From positions 1-61,526 of the forward strand of contig JAJYGH010000092.1 of the NCBI GenBank assembly GCA_021785175.1: a DNA stretch of 61,526 nt. Direction: 5' to 3'. Below, piece after piece: positions 16,647 to 27,595 of this stretch (position 1 is its first letter; every line of letters starts with the position of its first letter). Source of the stretch: Chloroflexota bacterium (GTDB taxonomy: Bacteria > Chloroflexota > Limnocylindria > Limnocylindrales > CSP1-4). The notes under the pieces were generated by a model, which made no database searches, was not told the DNA's origin, and saw nothing but the letters and a program-made list of their open reading frames with translations. The translations under genes and the position numbers were made by a program.

Positions 16647-19292
16647 ATGGAACAGCAGCAGTCCGATGGGTTGGTGCACCTCGACTTCACGCTGAACGGC
16701 CGCCCGGTCGTCGCCGACGTCCGTCCCGACGCTACCTTGCTCGAACTGCTCCGCGAGACGTTCGGGATCACGTCGGTCAAGGACGGCTGTGCCCCGGAGG
16801 GCTCGTGCGGGGCGTGCACCGTCATCCTCGACGGTCGCGCGGTCGTGTCGTGCGCGCAGCCCGCGACCCGGGCCGCCGGCAAGTCCCTGCTCACGCAGGA
16901 GGGGCTGACAGCGGCCGACCGGGAGCGATGGGCCGACTCGTTCGTCGTCGCCGGCGCCTCCCAGTGCGGCTTCTGCTCGCCCGGCATCGTCATGAAGTCC
17001 GAGGCGCTGCTCGGGCGCAACCCGGATCCGTCGCGCGAGGAGATCGCGCGCTCCCTTGCCGGCAACCTGTGCCGCTGCACCGGGTACGTGAAGATCATCG
17101 ACGCGATCCGCCTCTCGGCCGCCGCGAAGCGCGGCGAGCCGCTCCCCGTGGTCGAGACGAGCGGCCTGGTGGGGACGCGCTCCGCGCGGTACCGCGGCCG
17201 CGAGCTCGCGCTCGGCGACAAGCCGTACGTCAACGACATGCTCGTGGAGGGGATGCTCCACGGCGCGGTCCGCTTCTCCGACCACCCGCGCGCGCGCGTC
17301 CTCCGCATCGACGCCTCGAAGGCGCGCGCGTACCCCGGCGTCCTGTCCGTCGTGACGTGGCGGGACGTGCCCGGAGAGCGGATCCAGGGCGCGATCACCC
17401 GCGACTGGAAGCAGTTCGTCGCGGAGGGCGAGGAGACGCTGTACGTCGGGGACGTGCTCGCCGCGGTCGCCGCCGAGACGCGCCACGCGGCCCGCGCAGC
17501 CGCGAAGCTCGTCGAGGTCGAGTACGAGGTGCTCGAGCCCGTCACCGACCCGTTCGTCGCGATGGCGCCCGGCGCGCCCGTGCTCCAACCGGGCGGAAAC
17601 ATCCTGTCGGTCTCGCGCATCCGGCGCGGCGACGTCGACCACGCGCTCGCGTCGGCCGCGCACGTTGCGACCGAGACGTTCCGCACGCAGTTCATCGAGC
17701 ACGCGTTCCTCGAGCCGGAGTCGTCCCTGGCGGTCCCGTGCGAGGACGGCACGATCGACATCTACTCGCAGGGCCAGGGGATCTGGGAGGACCGGCGCCA
17801 GATCGCCTCGTTCCTCGGCGAGCCCGAGGACCGCGTGCGCGTGACGCTCGTGTCGAGCGGTGGCGCGTTCGGGGCCAAGGAGGACCTCAACGTCCAGTGC
17901 CACGCCGCGCTGCTCGCGCGCGTGACCGGCCGCCCGGTGCGGATCACCCTGAGCCGCGCGGAGAGCCTCCGCTTCCATGTGAAGCGCCACCCGCTGACGA
18001 TGGAGTACACGGTCGGGTGCGATGCAGACGGACACCTGCTGGCCATCCGGGCGCGGATGGTCGGCGACACCGGCGCGTACGCGAGCGTCGGCGCGAAGGT
18101 CCTCGAGCGGGCCGCCGGCCATGCGTGCAGCGCATATCGGGTTCCGAACGTCGACATCGAGGCGAACGCCGTCTACACGAACAACCCGCCCTGCGGCGCC
18201 ATGCGCGGGTTCGGCGCCAACCAGGCGAACTTCGCGATCGAGGGGATGCTCGACCGGCTCGCCGAGCGCGTCGGGGTCGACGGCTGGGAGATGCGCTGGC
18301 GGAACGCGGTGGAGGAGGGCGACCGGTTCGGCACCGGGCAGGTGCTCGGGCCGGGGGTGGGCCTCAAGCAGACGCTGCTCGCGGTCCGCGACGCGTACAA
18401 GGGCGCGCGCTATGCCGGCGTGGCATGCGCGGCCAAGAACTCGGGCGTCGGCAACGGCATGACCGAGTACGGCAGGGCGGTGCTGCGGCCGGAAGCGGAC
18501 GGGACCGTGACGCTGTTCCACTCGTGGACCGAGATGGGCCAGGGCGTCGACACGGTCCTGCGCCAGATCGCCTGCCAGGAGCTCGGTGTGGAATCGAGCT
18601 GCGTGACGGTCCGCGTCGACACGCGCCACGAGCTCGACACGGGACAGACGACGGCGTCGCGCGGCACGATGCTCGGCGGGCGCGCGGTGATGGACGCGGC
18701 GGCGAAGCTCCGCGCGGAGCTCGACGGGCGGCCGCTCGCCTCGCTCGCCGGCCGCGAGTTCTACGGCGAGTTCAAGGTCGACTGGACGACGTCGCCGGAC
18801 GACGAGACGGTCGAGAATCCGGTCACGCACTTCGCGTACGCGTGGGCGACGCAGGTCGTGATCCTCGACGACGAGGGCCGGCTCGCGAAGGTCGTCGCGG
18901 CGCACGATGTCGGGAAGGCCATCAACCCGACCCTGCTCGAGGGCCAGATCGAGGGCGGCGTCCACATGGGCCTCGGGCACTCGCTGACCGAGGAGTTCGC
19001 CGTCCGTGACGGCGTGCCGACGACGATGACCCTCAAGTCGCTCGGGATCATCCCGCCGTCGGGCATGCCGCCCGTCGAGGTGATCTTCGTCGAGGAGCCC
19101 TCGCCGGACGGGCCGTACGGGGCGAAGGGCGTCGGCGAGGTCGCCCTGGTTCCGACCGCCGGCGCGGTCGCGGGCGCGCTCCACCGGTTCGACGGAGTGC
19201 GCCGAACGCGGCTGCCGATGCGCGATTCGGCCGCGGCGCGGGCCGCGGTGCCCCGGCTCGCGCGAGCGAGCGCGACGCAGGAGTCGGAGTGA
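16647..19292 (+). CDS. XdhD-like fused molybdenum hydroxylase (2Fe-2S + Mo-binding domains, no FAD domain)
   Basis: 881 residues, xanthine dehydrogenase superfamily. Residues about 1-80 form a plant-type 2Fe-2S domain (CAPEGSCGACTV). Residues 85-165 form the helical 2Fe-2S domain (CGFCSPG and NLCRCTGY). The rest is the aldehyde-oxidase hammerhead and molybdopterin-binding domain with GGAFGAKEDL, NNPPCGAMRGFGANQ and the C-terminal GAKGVGEVAL carrying the catalytic Glu. No FAD domain lies between them, as in E. coli XdhD (956 residues), so electrons must go to a partner, perhaps the separate FAD subunit downstream or the YgfK-like protein. ATG 16647 was preferred over GTG 16638 because the GAGGG upstream is too close to the latter. 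The hydroxylated purine is not known. Confidence 0.9.
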   Translation: MEQQQSDGLVHLDFTLNGRPVVADVRPDATLLELLRETFGITSVKDGCAPEGSCGACTVILDGRAVVSCAQPATRAAGKSLLTQEGLTAADRERWADSFVVAGASQCGFCSPGIVMKSEALLGRNPDPSREEIARSLAGNLCRCTGYVKIIDAIRLSAAAKRGEPLPVVETSGLVGTRSARYRGRELALGDKPYVNDMLVEGMLHGAVRFSDHPRARVLRIDASKARAYPGVLSVVTWRDVPGERIQGAITRDWKQFVAEGEETLYVGDVLAAVAAETRHAARAAAKLVEVEYEVLEPVTDPFVAMAPGAPVLQPGGNILSVSRIRRGDVDHALASAAHVATETFRTQFIEHAFLEPESSLAVPCEDGTIDIYSQGQGIWEDRRQIASFLGEPEDRVRVTLVSSGGAFGAKEDLNVQCHAALLARVTGRPVRITLSRAESLRFHVKRHPLTMEYTVGCDADGHLLAIRARMVGDTGAYASVGAKVLERAAGHACSAYRVPNVDIEANAVYTNNPPCGAMRGFGANQANFAIEGMLDRLAERVGVDGWEMRWRNAVEEGDRFGTGQVLGPGVGLKQTLLAVRDAYKGARYAGVACAAKNSGVGNGMTEYGRAVLRPEADGTVTLFHSWTEMGQGVDTVLRQIACQELGVESSCVTVRVDTRHELDTGQTTASRGTMLGGRAVMDAAAKLRAELDGRPLASLAGREFYGEFKVDWTTSPDDETVENPVTHFAYAWATQVVILDDEGRLAKVVAAHDVGKAINPTLLEGQIEGGVHMGLGHSLTEEFAVRDGVPTTMTLKSLGIIPPSGMPPVEVIFVEEPSPDGPYGAKGVGEVALVPTAGAVAGALHRFDGVRRTRLPMRDSAAARAAVPRLARASATQESE

Positions 19293-19390
19293 TCGGCGGA
19301 ACCGGTGACGGCGAGCGACCGGCGGCGCGCTGCCCGGTGACGGGCGTGAGGCGCACGACCAGCCTGCATGCACGCGTGGGGGGAGCGCGC

Positions 19391-19417
19391 ATGGACACGG
19401 TGACGGCATGGGCGTGA
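19391..19417 (+). CDS. Eight-codon mini-ORF overlapping the LLM gene start
   Basis: ATG 19391 with GGGAG 5 nt upstream encodes MDTVTAWA and stops with TGA at 19415-19417. This overlaps a GTG (19414) that is in frame with the LLM gene. The pattern suits translational coupling, which the LLM gene may need because its own starts have no Shine-Dalgarno. Chance occurrence in GC-rich DNA cannot be excluded. Confidence 0.3.
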   Translation: MDTVTAWA

Positions 19418-20442
19418 GCAGCGAGGGACGCGTCGCGCTGTATCTCCAGGATCGCCACACGATCCGCGAGGGAATGGCGTTCGCGCAGCTGGCCGAGCGA
19501 TGCGGGTTCGAGGCCGTGTGGCAGGCCGAGAGCCGCCTCGCGCGCGAGGCGACGGTGCCGATGGCGGCCATCGCGGCCGTGACGGAGCGCATCAAGGTCG
19601 GCGCGGGCGTGGTGAACACGTGGACGCGGAACATCGCGCTCCTCGCGGCGACGTTCGCGACGCTCGACGACCTCGCGCCCGGCCGCGTGCTGCTCGGCCT
19701 CGGGGCGTGGTGGGAGCCCCTCGCCTCGAAGGTCGGCGTGCGGCGGCGCCAGCCGGTGCAGGCCATGCGCGAGACGGTCGAGGTGACGCGCCGTCTCCTC
19801 GCGATGGAGCGGGTCTCGTACAACGGCGCCTTCGTCATGGTCCACGACATCGAGCTCGACATCGTCCACGGCGAGCGCCGGCGCCGGAACGTGCCGATCT
19901 ACATCGGGGCGACCGGCATGAAGATGATGGAGCTGACGGGGGAGATCGGCGACGGCGCGCTGCTCAACTACATGGTCTCGCCCGCGTACACCGCCGACGC
20001 GGTCGAGGCTCTCGGGCGCGGCGCCGCGCTGGCCGGCCGATCGGTCGAGGAGATCGATCGCCCGCAGCTGATCGTCTGCTCGCTCGACGACGATCGCTCG
20101 GTCGCGCTCGACCGCGCGCGCGAGCTGCTGACGCAGTACCTCGGGCAGCAGCCGCACATCATGCAGGCGTCGGGGGTCAGCCGGGAGTTGCTCGACGAGA
20201 TCGGCCGGGTGCTGACGTGGCCGGCGACGCCCGCTCAGATCGAGCGCGCGATGGCGCTCGTCCCCGACGACGTGGTGCAGCTGCTGACGGCGTCGGGCAC
20301 GCCCGACGAATGCCGCGCCAAGGTCCGCGAGTACGTCGACGCCGGCTGCACGTGCCCGATCCTGTATCCCCTCGGCGACGTGCCGGCGACGATCGAGGCG
20401 TTCGCGGAGGGCAGATTGCAGGCGCAGGAAGGGAGGGCGTAG
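19408..20442 (+). CDS. LLM-class flavin-dependent oxidoreductase (F420/FMN type)
   Basis: 344 residues, bacterial-luciferase-like TIM barrel. Family blocks are [19 protein letters not shown], the segment [30 protein letters not shown] and the C-terminal [17 protein letters not shown]. It resembles methylene-tetrahydromethanopterin-reductase-like F420 enzymes more than luciferases, but the cofactor (F420 or FMN) cannot be decided from sequence. It lies between the fused Mo hydroxylase and the FAD subunit and shares one base with the latter (TAGTG), so it is part of the operon. It might reduce or oxidise a purine intermediate; no such enzyme is part of the E. coli cluster. The start could be ATG 19408 or GTG 19414. 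Confidence 0.88.
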   Translation: MGVSSEGRVALYLQDRHTIREGMAFAQLAERCGFEAVWQAESRLAREATVPMAAIAAVTERIKVGAGVVNTWTRNIALLAATFATLDDLAPGRVLLGLGAWWEPLASKVGVRRRQPVQAMRETVEVTRRLLAMERVSYNGAFVMVHDIELDIVHGERRRRNVPIYIGATGMKMMELTGEIGDGALLNYMVSPAYTADAVEALGRGAALAGRSVEEIDRPQLIVCSLDDDRSVALDRARELLTQYLGQQPHIMQASGVSRELLDEIGRVLTWPATPAQIERAMALVPDDVVQLLTASGTPDECRAKVREYVDAGCTCPILYPLGDVPATIEAFAEGRLQAQEGRA

Positions 20443-21326
20443 TGCAGTTCTTCCGGCCGTCGTCGCTGCGCGAGGCGCTCGAGATCCGCGCCGCGCACCC
20501 CGAGGCCGTTCCGATCGCGGGAGGCACCGACCTCATGGTCGAGGTGAACTTCGGCCGGCGGCGGCCCGAGGCCTTCCTCGACATCTCCCGTCTGCCGGAG
20601 CTGCGCGAGATCCGGCGCGAGGGGCCGAACGTCCGGCTCGGCTCCGGCGTCCCCTACGCGCGGGTCATCCGCGAGCTGCCCGACCAGGTCGCGCTCGCCC
20701 AGGCCTCGCGGACCGTCGGCTCTCCGCAGATCCGGACGCGTGGCACCGTGGGAGGGAATCTCGGGACGGGCTCGCCGGCCGGTGACGCGCTCCCCGTCCT
20801 CGCCGCCTACGACGCGCGCGTCGTGCTCCGCTCGTCGACGGCGACGCGCACGCTCGCGTGGCGCGACTTCCTCGTGGGACCGAAGCGGACGGCGCTGGCC
20901 CCCGACGAGCTCATCGTCGCGACGGAATGGGAGCGCGCCGTCGGTCCCGGCTCGTTCTCGAAGGTCGGCACGCGCAACGCGATGGTCATCGCGATCGCGG
21001 GCCTGTGCCTGCAGCTCGACGAGGCAGCCCGCGGTGTCCGCGTGGCGCTCGGGTCGGTCGGCCCGACCATCCTGCGCGCGCCCGAGGCCGAGACGTTCGC
21101 GGCCGGCATCCTCGACGAGGTGGGCGCCTGGTCCGACCGTGGGGCGCGCGTGCCGGAGGAGGCGATCGCGCGCTTCGGCGAGCTCGTGTCGGCGGCGGCG
21201 CGCCCGATCGACGACGTTCGCGGGACGGGCGCGTACCGGCGACACGCATGCGCGGTGCTGGCGACACGGGCGCTGACCTGGGCGCTCGATGACCGGCGGG
21301 CCGCGGCGATGGAGGCGGCGAGTTGA
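20442..21326 (+). CDS. Xanthine dehydrogenase FAD-binding subunit
   Basis: 294 residues, CoxM/XdhB/YgfM family. The FAD-binding motifs AVPIAGGTDLMVEV (about residues 23-36) and RTRGTVGGNLGTGSPAGD (about 97-114) are clear. A C-terminal CO-dehydrogenase flavoprotein domain has DVRGTGAYRRHACAVLATR. The start is GTG 20442, which shares its first base with the stop codon of the LLM gene. It forms a three-subunit enzyme with the 2Fe-2S and Mo subunits encoded just downstream and passes electrons to NAD+ or another acceptor. It may also serve the fused Mo hydroxylase upstream. Confidence 0.92.
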   Translation: MQFFRPSSLREALEIRAAHPEAVPIAGGTDLMVEVNFGRRRPEAFLDISRLPELREIRREGPNVRLGSGVPYARVIRELPDQVALAQASRTVGSPQIRTRGTVGGNLGTGSPAGDALPVLAAYDARVVLRSSTATRTLAWRDFLVGPKRTALAPDELIVATEWERAVGPGSFSKVGTRNAMVIAIAGLCLQLDEAARGVRVALGSVGPTILRAPEAETFAAGILDEVGAWSDRGARVPEEAIARFGELVSAAARPIDDVRGTGAYRRHACAVLATRALTWALDDRRAAAMEAAS

Positions 21327-21345
21327 ACCTGGGGAGAGTCGCGGC

Positions 21346-21819
21346 GTGCTGATCCGACTGAACGTCAACGGCGAGTGGCGCGAGGCCGACGTGTGGCCGG
21401 GCTCCAGCCTCCTCGCCATGCTCCGCGACGACCTCGGCCTGTGGGGCACGAAGAACGCCTGCGAGCAGGGCGAGTGCGGATCGTGCTCGGTGTGGCTGGA
21501 CGGCGAGCTCGTCTGCTCGTGCCTGGTCCTCGCCGCGCAGGCGGACGGCCGGAGCGTGGGCACGGTCGAGTCGCTCGGCCGCGAAGACGCGCTGCACCCC
21601 GTCCAGGAGGCCTTCCTCGAGGCCGGCGCCGTGCAGTGCGGGTTCTGCACGCCCGGGTTCGAGGTCGCCGTCGCAGATCTCCTCCGCCGGGAGCCGCACC
21701 CGAATGACGAGACGATCCGGGAGGCGCTGTCGGGGAACCTGTGCCGCTGCACCGGCTACCAGAAGATCATGGACGCGGTGCACCTGGCCGCCGATCGCAT
21801 GGGGGAGGCCGCACGATGA
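21346..21819 (+). CDS. Xanthine dehydrogenase 2Fe-2S subunit
   Basis: 157 residues, CoxS/XdhC type, carrying both iron-sulphur domains. The plant-type ferredoxin motif is NACEQGECGSCSVW with a fourth Cys in LVCSCLV; the helical domain has CGFCTPG and NLCRCTGY. GTG 21346 is chosen because GGGGAGAG lies upstream and the protein then starts directly with VLIRLNVNGEW. The gene overlaps the amidohydrolase by ATGA. It carries electrons from the Mo centre to the FAD subunit. Confidence 0.93.
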   Translation: MLIRLNVNGEWREADVWPGSSLLAMLRDDLGLWGTKNACEQGECGSCSVWLDGELVCSCLVLAAQADGRSVGTVESLGREDALHPVQEAFLEAGAVQCGFCTPGFEVAVADLLRREPHPNDETIREALSGNLCRCTGYQKIMDAVHLAADRMGEAAR

Positions 21820-23261
21820 CACGCCTGCTGCTGTCGAACTGCCTCGCCGTCGCGACGATGGACGACGCGGACACGGAGCTCGCGAAGGCCTCGATCCTGG
21901 TCGAGGACGGGGTCATCCGGTGGATCGGCACGGGCGAGCCGCCGGCCAGCGTCGCCGGCGACGGTGAAGGCGACGTCGAGGTCGTGGACGCGAGCGGCTG
22001 CGTGGCGATCCCGGGTCTCGTGAACACGCACCATCACCTGTACCAGGTGCTCACGCGGGCGCGCGCGCAGCAGGACGGCCTGTTCGGGTGGCTCACCGAG
22101 CTGTACCCGGTGTGGGCCGGGGTCGACGGCGAGTGGGTCTCCGTGGCGGCCGCTGCCGGGCTCGCGGAGCTGGCCCTGTCGGGCTGCTCGACCTCGACCG
22201 ACCATCACTACGTGTTCCCGGCCGGGACCGGAGATCTCCTCGAGGCCGAGATCGCGGCGGCCCGCGTGCTCGGCGTGCGCTTCCACCCGACGCGCGGTTC
22301 GATGGACCTCGGCGCGTCCTCCGGCGGCCTTCCGCCCGACATCGTCGTGCAGGACACCGACACGGTCCTGGCCCAGACCGAGGACGCCGTCCGGCGCTTC
22401 CACGACCCGGCCCCCGGGGCGATGGTCCGGATCGCGATCGCGCCCTGCTCGCCGTTCTCCGCGAGCGAAGGGCTCATGCGCGAGTCCGCGGCGCTGGCCC
22501 GCCGGCTCGGCGTCCGGATCCACACGCACATCGCCGAGACGGTCGACGAGGAGGCATTCTGCCTCGAGCGCTTCGGCGTCCGGCCGGTCGACCTGCTCGA
22601 CCGCCTCGGCTTCCTCGGGCCCGATGTCTGGCTCGCTCACGCGGTGCACCTGTCGCCCGCGGACATCGCCGCATTCGCGTCGACCGGTACGGGCGTCGCG
22701 CACTGCCCCACATCGAACATGCGGCTCGGCTCTGGAACCGCACCGGTCCGCGAGCTCGTCGACGCGGGTGTGCCGGTCGGTCTGGGCGTCGACGGGTCGG
22801 CGTCGAACGATGGCGGCAACCTGCTCGGCGAGGTGCGGCAGGCGCTGCTGGTGGCGCGCGGCCGCGGCGGACCGGCGGCGATGACCGCTCGCGAGGCGCT
22901 CCGCCTCGGCACGCGCGGCGGCGCCGCAGTCCTCGGGCGCGACGACATCGGTTCGCTGGTGCCAGGCAAGCGCGCAGACATCGCGCTGTTCGACGTGACG
23001 GGGCTGGCGACGGCGGGAATCGAGGCCGACCCCGTCGCCGGGATCGTGTTCGCGTGGCCGCAGCCGGCGCGGCACCTCGTCGTCGAGGGGCGGTTCGTCG
23101 TGCGTGACGGTCGCCTCGCGAACGTCGACGAAGAGGCACTCGCCCGGGACGCGCACCGCGTCGCCGGGCGGGTGCTCGCCGCCGGCGCCGGGCCGGCGCA
23201 TCGCCCGGTCGGCGCCGCATCATCCGCCGCCGGCGGGTCCGTCTCGACGGGAGGCCGCTGA
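21816..23261 (+). CDS. Amidohydrolase, 8-oxoguanine deaminase-like
   Basis: 481 residues, metal-dependent amidohydrolase (AtzB/TrzN/8-oxoguanine deaminase branch). Metal ligands are visible: the HxH region in GLVNTHHHLYQVLTRA (about residues 65-75), a His in IHTHIAE, a His in WLAHAVHLS and an Asp in GLGVDGSASND. FHPTRGSMDLGAS and GGLPPD match enzymes that deaminate 8-oxoguanine to urate. Its position inside the xanthine dehydrogenase genes fits a guanine or 8-oxoguanine deaminase feeding urate or xanthine. The ATG at 21816 overlaps the previous stop. The last about 30 residues are a Gly/Ala/Ser tail with no evident role. Guanine or another aminopurine is an alternative substrate. Confidence 0.88.
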   Translation: MTRLLLSNCLAVATMDDADTELAKASILVEDGVIRWIGTGEPPASVAGDGEGDVEVVDASGCVAIPGLVNTHHHLYQVLTRARAQQDGLFGWLTELYPVWAGVDGEWVSVAAAAGLAELALSGCSTSTDHHYVFPAGTGDLLEAEIAAARVLGVRFHPTRGSMDLGASSGGLPPDIVVQDTDTVLAQTEDAVRRFHDPAPGAMVRIAIAPCSPFSASEGLMRESAALARRLGVRIHTHIAETVDEEAFCLERFGVRPVDLLDRLGFLGPDVWLAHAVHLSPADIAAFASTGTGVAHCPTSNMRLGSGTAPVRELVDAGVPVGLGVDGSASNDGGNLLGEVRQALLVARGRGGPAAMTAREALRLGTRGGAAVLGRDDIGSLVPGKRADIALFDVTGLATAGIEADPVAGIVFAWPQPARHLVVEGRFVVRDGRLANVDEEALARDAHRVAGRVLAAGAGPAHRPVGAASSAAGGSVSTGGR

Positions 23262-23262
23262 G

Positions 23263-25626
<2,364 letters not shown>

Positions 25627-25630
25627 CGAG

Positions 25631-27568
25631 ATGACCCCCGACGAGCGAGTGGCGGAGCTGGCGCGGCGGATCGCCGTCGCGCGGGGCGACGAGTCCGCCG
25701 ACCTCCTGCTCGCCGGTGGCCGCGTGCTGTCGGTCTTCACGGGGGAGCTGCTCGACGCCGATGTCGCGATCGCGGGAGCGCACATCGCCGGGGTCGGGCG
25801 GTACGCGAACGCGCCGGGCGTCGCACGCGCGCGTGAGGTCGTCGACGTCGAGGGTCTCATCCTCCTGCCCGGGTTCATTGATGCCCACATGCACATCGAG
25901 TCGACCAAGCTCATGGTCGACGAGTTCGCCCGGGCCGTGCTCCCGTGCGGCACGACCACCGTCGTGCTCGACCCGCACGAGATCGCCAACGTCTTCGGGC
26001 TCGACGGCGTGCGCGCTCTGCTGGCCTCCGCCGGTGAGATGCCGCTCGAGTACTACGTCATGACGCCGTCGTGCGTGCCGGCCAGCCCGTTCGAGTCGAG
26101 CGCGTTCGCCGTCCGCGCGAGCGACATCGCGCGGTTCCTGGCCGACGAGCCCCGGGCGCTCGGGCTCGCGGAGCTCATGGACTTCCCCGGCGTCGTGCGC
26201 GGCGATCCCGACGTGCTTCACAAGGTCGCGGCGACCATCGGGACGGGCGGCCACGTCGACGGACATGCCCCGCGTGTGACCGGGCGCGACCTCAGCGCGT
26301 ACCTGTCCGCGGGCGTCGGCAGCGACCACGAGTGCACGACGTACGACGAGGCGCTCGAGAAGCGCCGGCTCGGGATGCAGATCATGATCCGCGAGGGCTC
26401 GGCGACCCGCGACGTCGAGGCGCTCGCGCCGCTCGTGGTCGAGCACGGGCCGGCGAACTGCATGCTGTGCACGGACGACCGGGAGCCGCACGACCTGCTC
26501 TCGATCGGGCACGTGAACGACGCCGTGCGGAAGGCGGTCTCGTTCGGGGTGTCGCCGGCCGACGCCGTCATCATGGCCACGCTCCATCCCGCGCGCTGGC
26601 ACGGGCTCCGCCAGCACGGCGCGCTCGCCCCCGGGTATGTGGCGGACGTCGTCGCGGTCCCGGACCTCGAATCGTTCCGGCCCGTCAGGGTCTGGAAGCG
26701 GGGCCGTCTCGTCGCGCGCGACGGCGCCGCCCTCGACGTCCCGAAGGCCGCGGTGCCGTCCTGGATGCGCGGCAGCGTGCGCATCCCGCGGATCGAGCCC
26801 GAGGCGTTCCGGATGCGGGCCCGCGGGCGCGTCCGTGTCATGGGGATCGAATCCGGGACGATCGTGACGCGATCGCTCGCCGTCGAGCCCACGCGCGCGC
26901 CCGACGGATCGGTCATCGCGGATCCGGCGCGGGACCTGGCGAAGGTCGCGGTCATCGAGCGACATCGGGGGACGGGCCGGACGGGCCTCGGGCTCGTCAC
27001 GGGGTTCGGCCTCCGGCGGGGTGCGCTTGCCTCGACCATCGCGCACGATGCGCACAACCTCGTCGTGCTCGGCGTCGACGACGCCGACATGGCGCTCGCC
27101 GCGAACCGCCTCGCCGAGATCGGGGGAGGGCAGGTTGCGGTGGTCGGCGGCGAGATCGTCGCGCAGGTCGCGTGCCCGATCGGCGGCCTGCTGTCCGATC
27201 GACCGGCCGAGGAGGTCGCCGCGGCGGTGCGTGCCCTCGAGGATGCCGCGGAGCGCGTGCTCGGCGCGACGCTGCCGGCTCCGGTGATGTCGCTGTCGTT
27301 CCTGGCCCTGTCGGTCATCCCCGAGATCCGGATCAGCGACCTGGGCATCGTGGACTGCGTGCGGTTCGAGATCGTGCCGCTCGAGGCCGACACGGACGAG
27401 GCTGAGCGCGGGACCGCCGGTCCGGAAACGGGTCACGCGGATGGCGAGGGGCGCCGCGCGGCGGAGTTCGCGGACATGGAGGCGAAGCGCGTCGAAACGG
27501 GCCAGGTGGCACTTGGGGCGGCCCCGGGGAGCGAGCCTAGAACAGCAGCAACCGAAGACGTCGGATGA
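25631..27568 (+). CDS. Adenine deaminase
   Basis: 645 residues, AdeC-type adenine deaminase of the amidohydrolase superfamily; it converts adenine to hypoxanthine and ammonia. Metal-site motifs include LPGFIDAHMHIESTKL (about residues 80-95), DPHEIANVFG, the segment HVDGHAP and GVGSDHECT, with CMLCTDDREPHDLL further on. The C-terminal adenine-deaminase domain has AHNLVVLGVDDADMALAAN. It is somewhat longer than the usual 570-600 residues because of a charged C-terminal tail. The stop codon lies within the operator at 27560-27580. Supplying hypoxanthine to xanthine dehydrogenase fits the neighbours. Confidence 0.93.
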   Translation: MTPDERVAELARRIAVARGDESADLLLAGGRVLSVFTGELLDADVAIAGAHIAGVGRYANAPGVARAREVVDVEGLILLPGFIDAHMHIESTKLMVDEFARAVLPCGTTTVVLDPHEIANVFGLDGVRALLASAGEMPLEYYVMTPSCVPASPFESSAFAVRASDIARFLADEPRALGLAELMDFPGVVRGDPDVLHKVAATIGTGGHVDGHAPRVTGRDLSAYLSAGVGSDHECTTYDEALEKRRLGMQIMIREGSATRDVEALAPLVVEHGPANCMLCTDDREPHDLLSIGHVNDAVRKAVSFGVSPADAVIMATLHPARWHGLRQHGALAPGYVADVVAVPDLESFRPVRVWKRGRLVARDGAALDVPKAAVPSWMRGSVRIPRIEPEAFRMRARGRVRVMGIESGTIVTRSLAVEPTRAPDGSVIADPARDLAKVAVIERHRGTGRTGLGLVTGFGLRRGALASTIAHDAHNLVVLGVDDADMALAANRLAEIGGGQVAVVGGEIVAQVACPIGGLLSDRPAEEVAAAVRALEDAAERVLGATLPAPVMSLSFLALSVIPEIRISDLGIVDCVRFEIVPLEADTDEAERGTAGPETGHADGEGRRAAEFADMEAKRVETGQVALGAAPGSEPRTAATEDVG

Positions 27569-27580
27569 CTAGCGTCTGAC
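27560..27580 (+). promoter_or_regulatory. Operator copy 3, upstream of the aminotransferase gene
   Basis: It differs from the copy at 12515-12535 by one base (20 of 21 identical, core GATGACTAGCGTCTGAC) and has the same orientation. It overlaps the adenine deaminase stop codon and ends 15 bp before the start codon of the aminotransferase. Conservation inside a coding end implies selection for protein binding. The second half of the island is therefore probably controlled separately by the same regulator. Confidence 0.75.
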
Positions 27581-27595
27581 ATGGAGGCAGTACAG

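Noticed and set aside
16479-19862. Minus-strand open frame of more than 1100 codons opposite the XdhD-like gene
   Set aside because: Arg/His/Asp-rich antisense artefact; the plus strand has intact Fe-S and Mo motifs.
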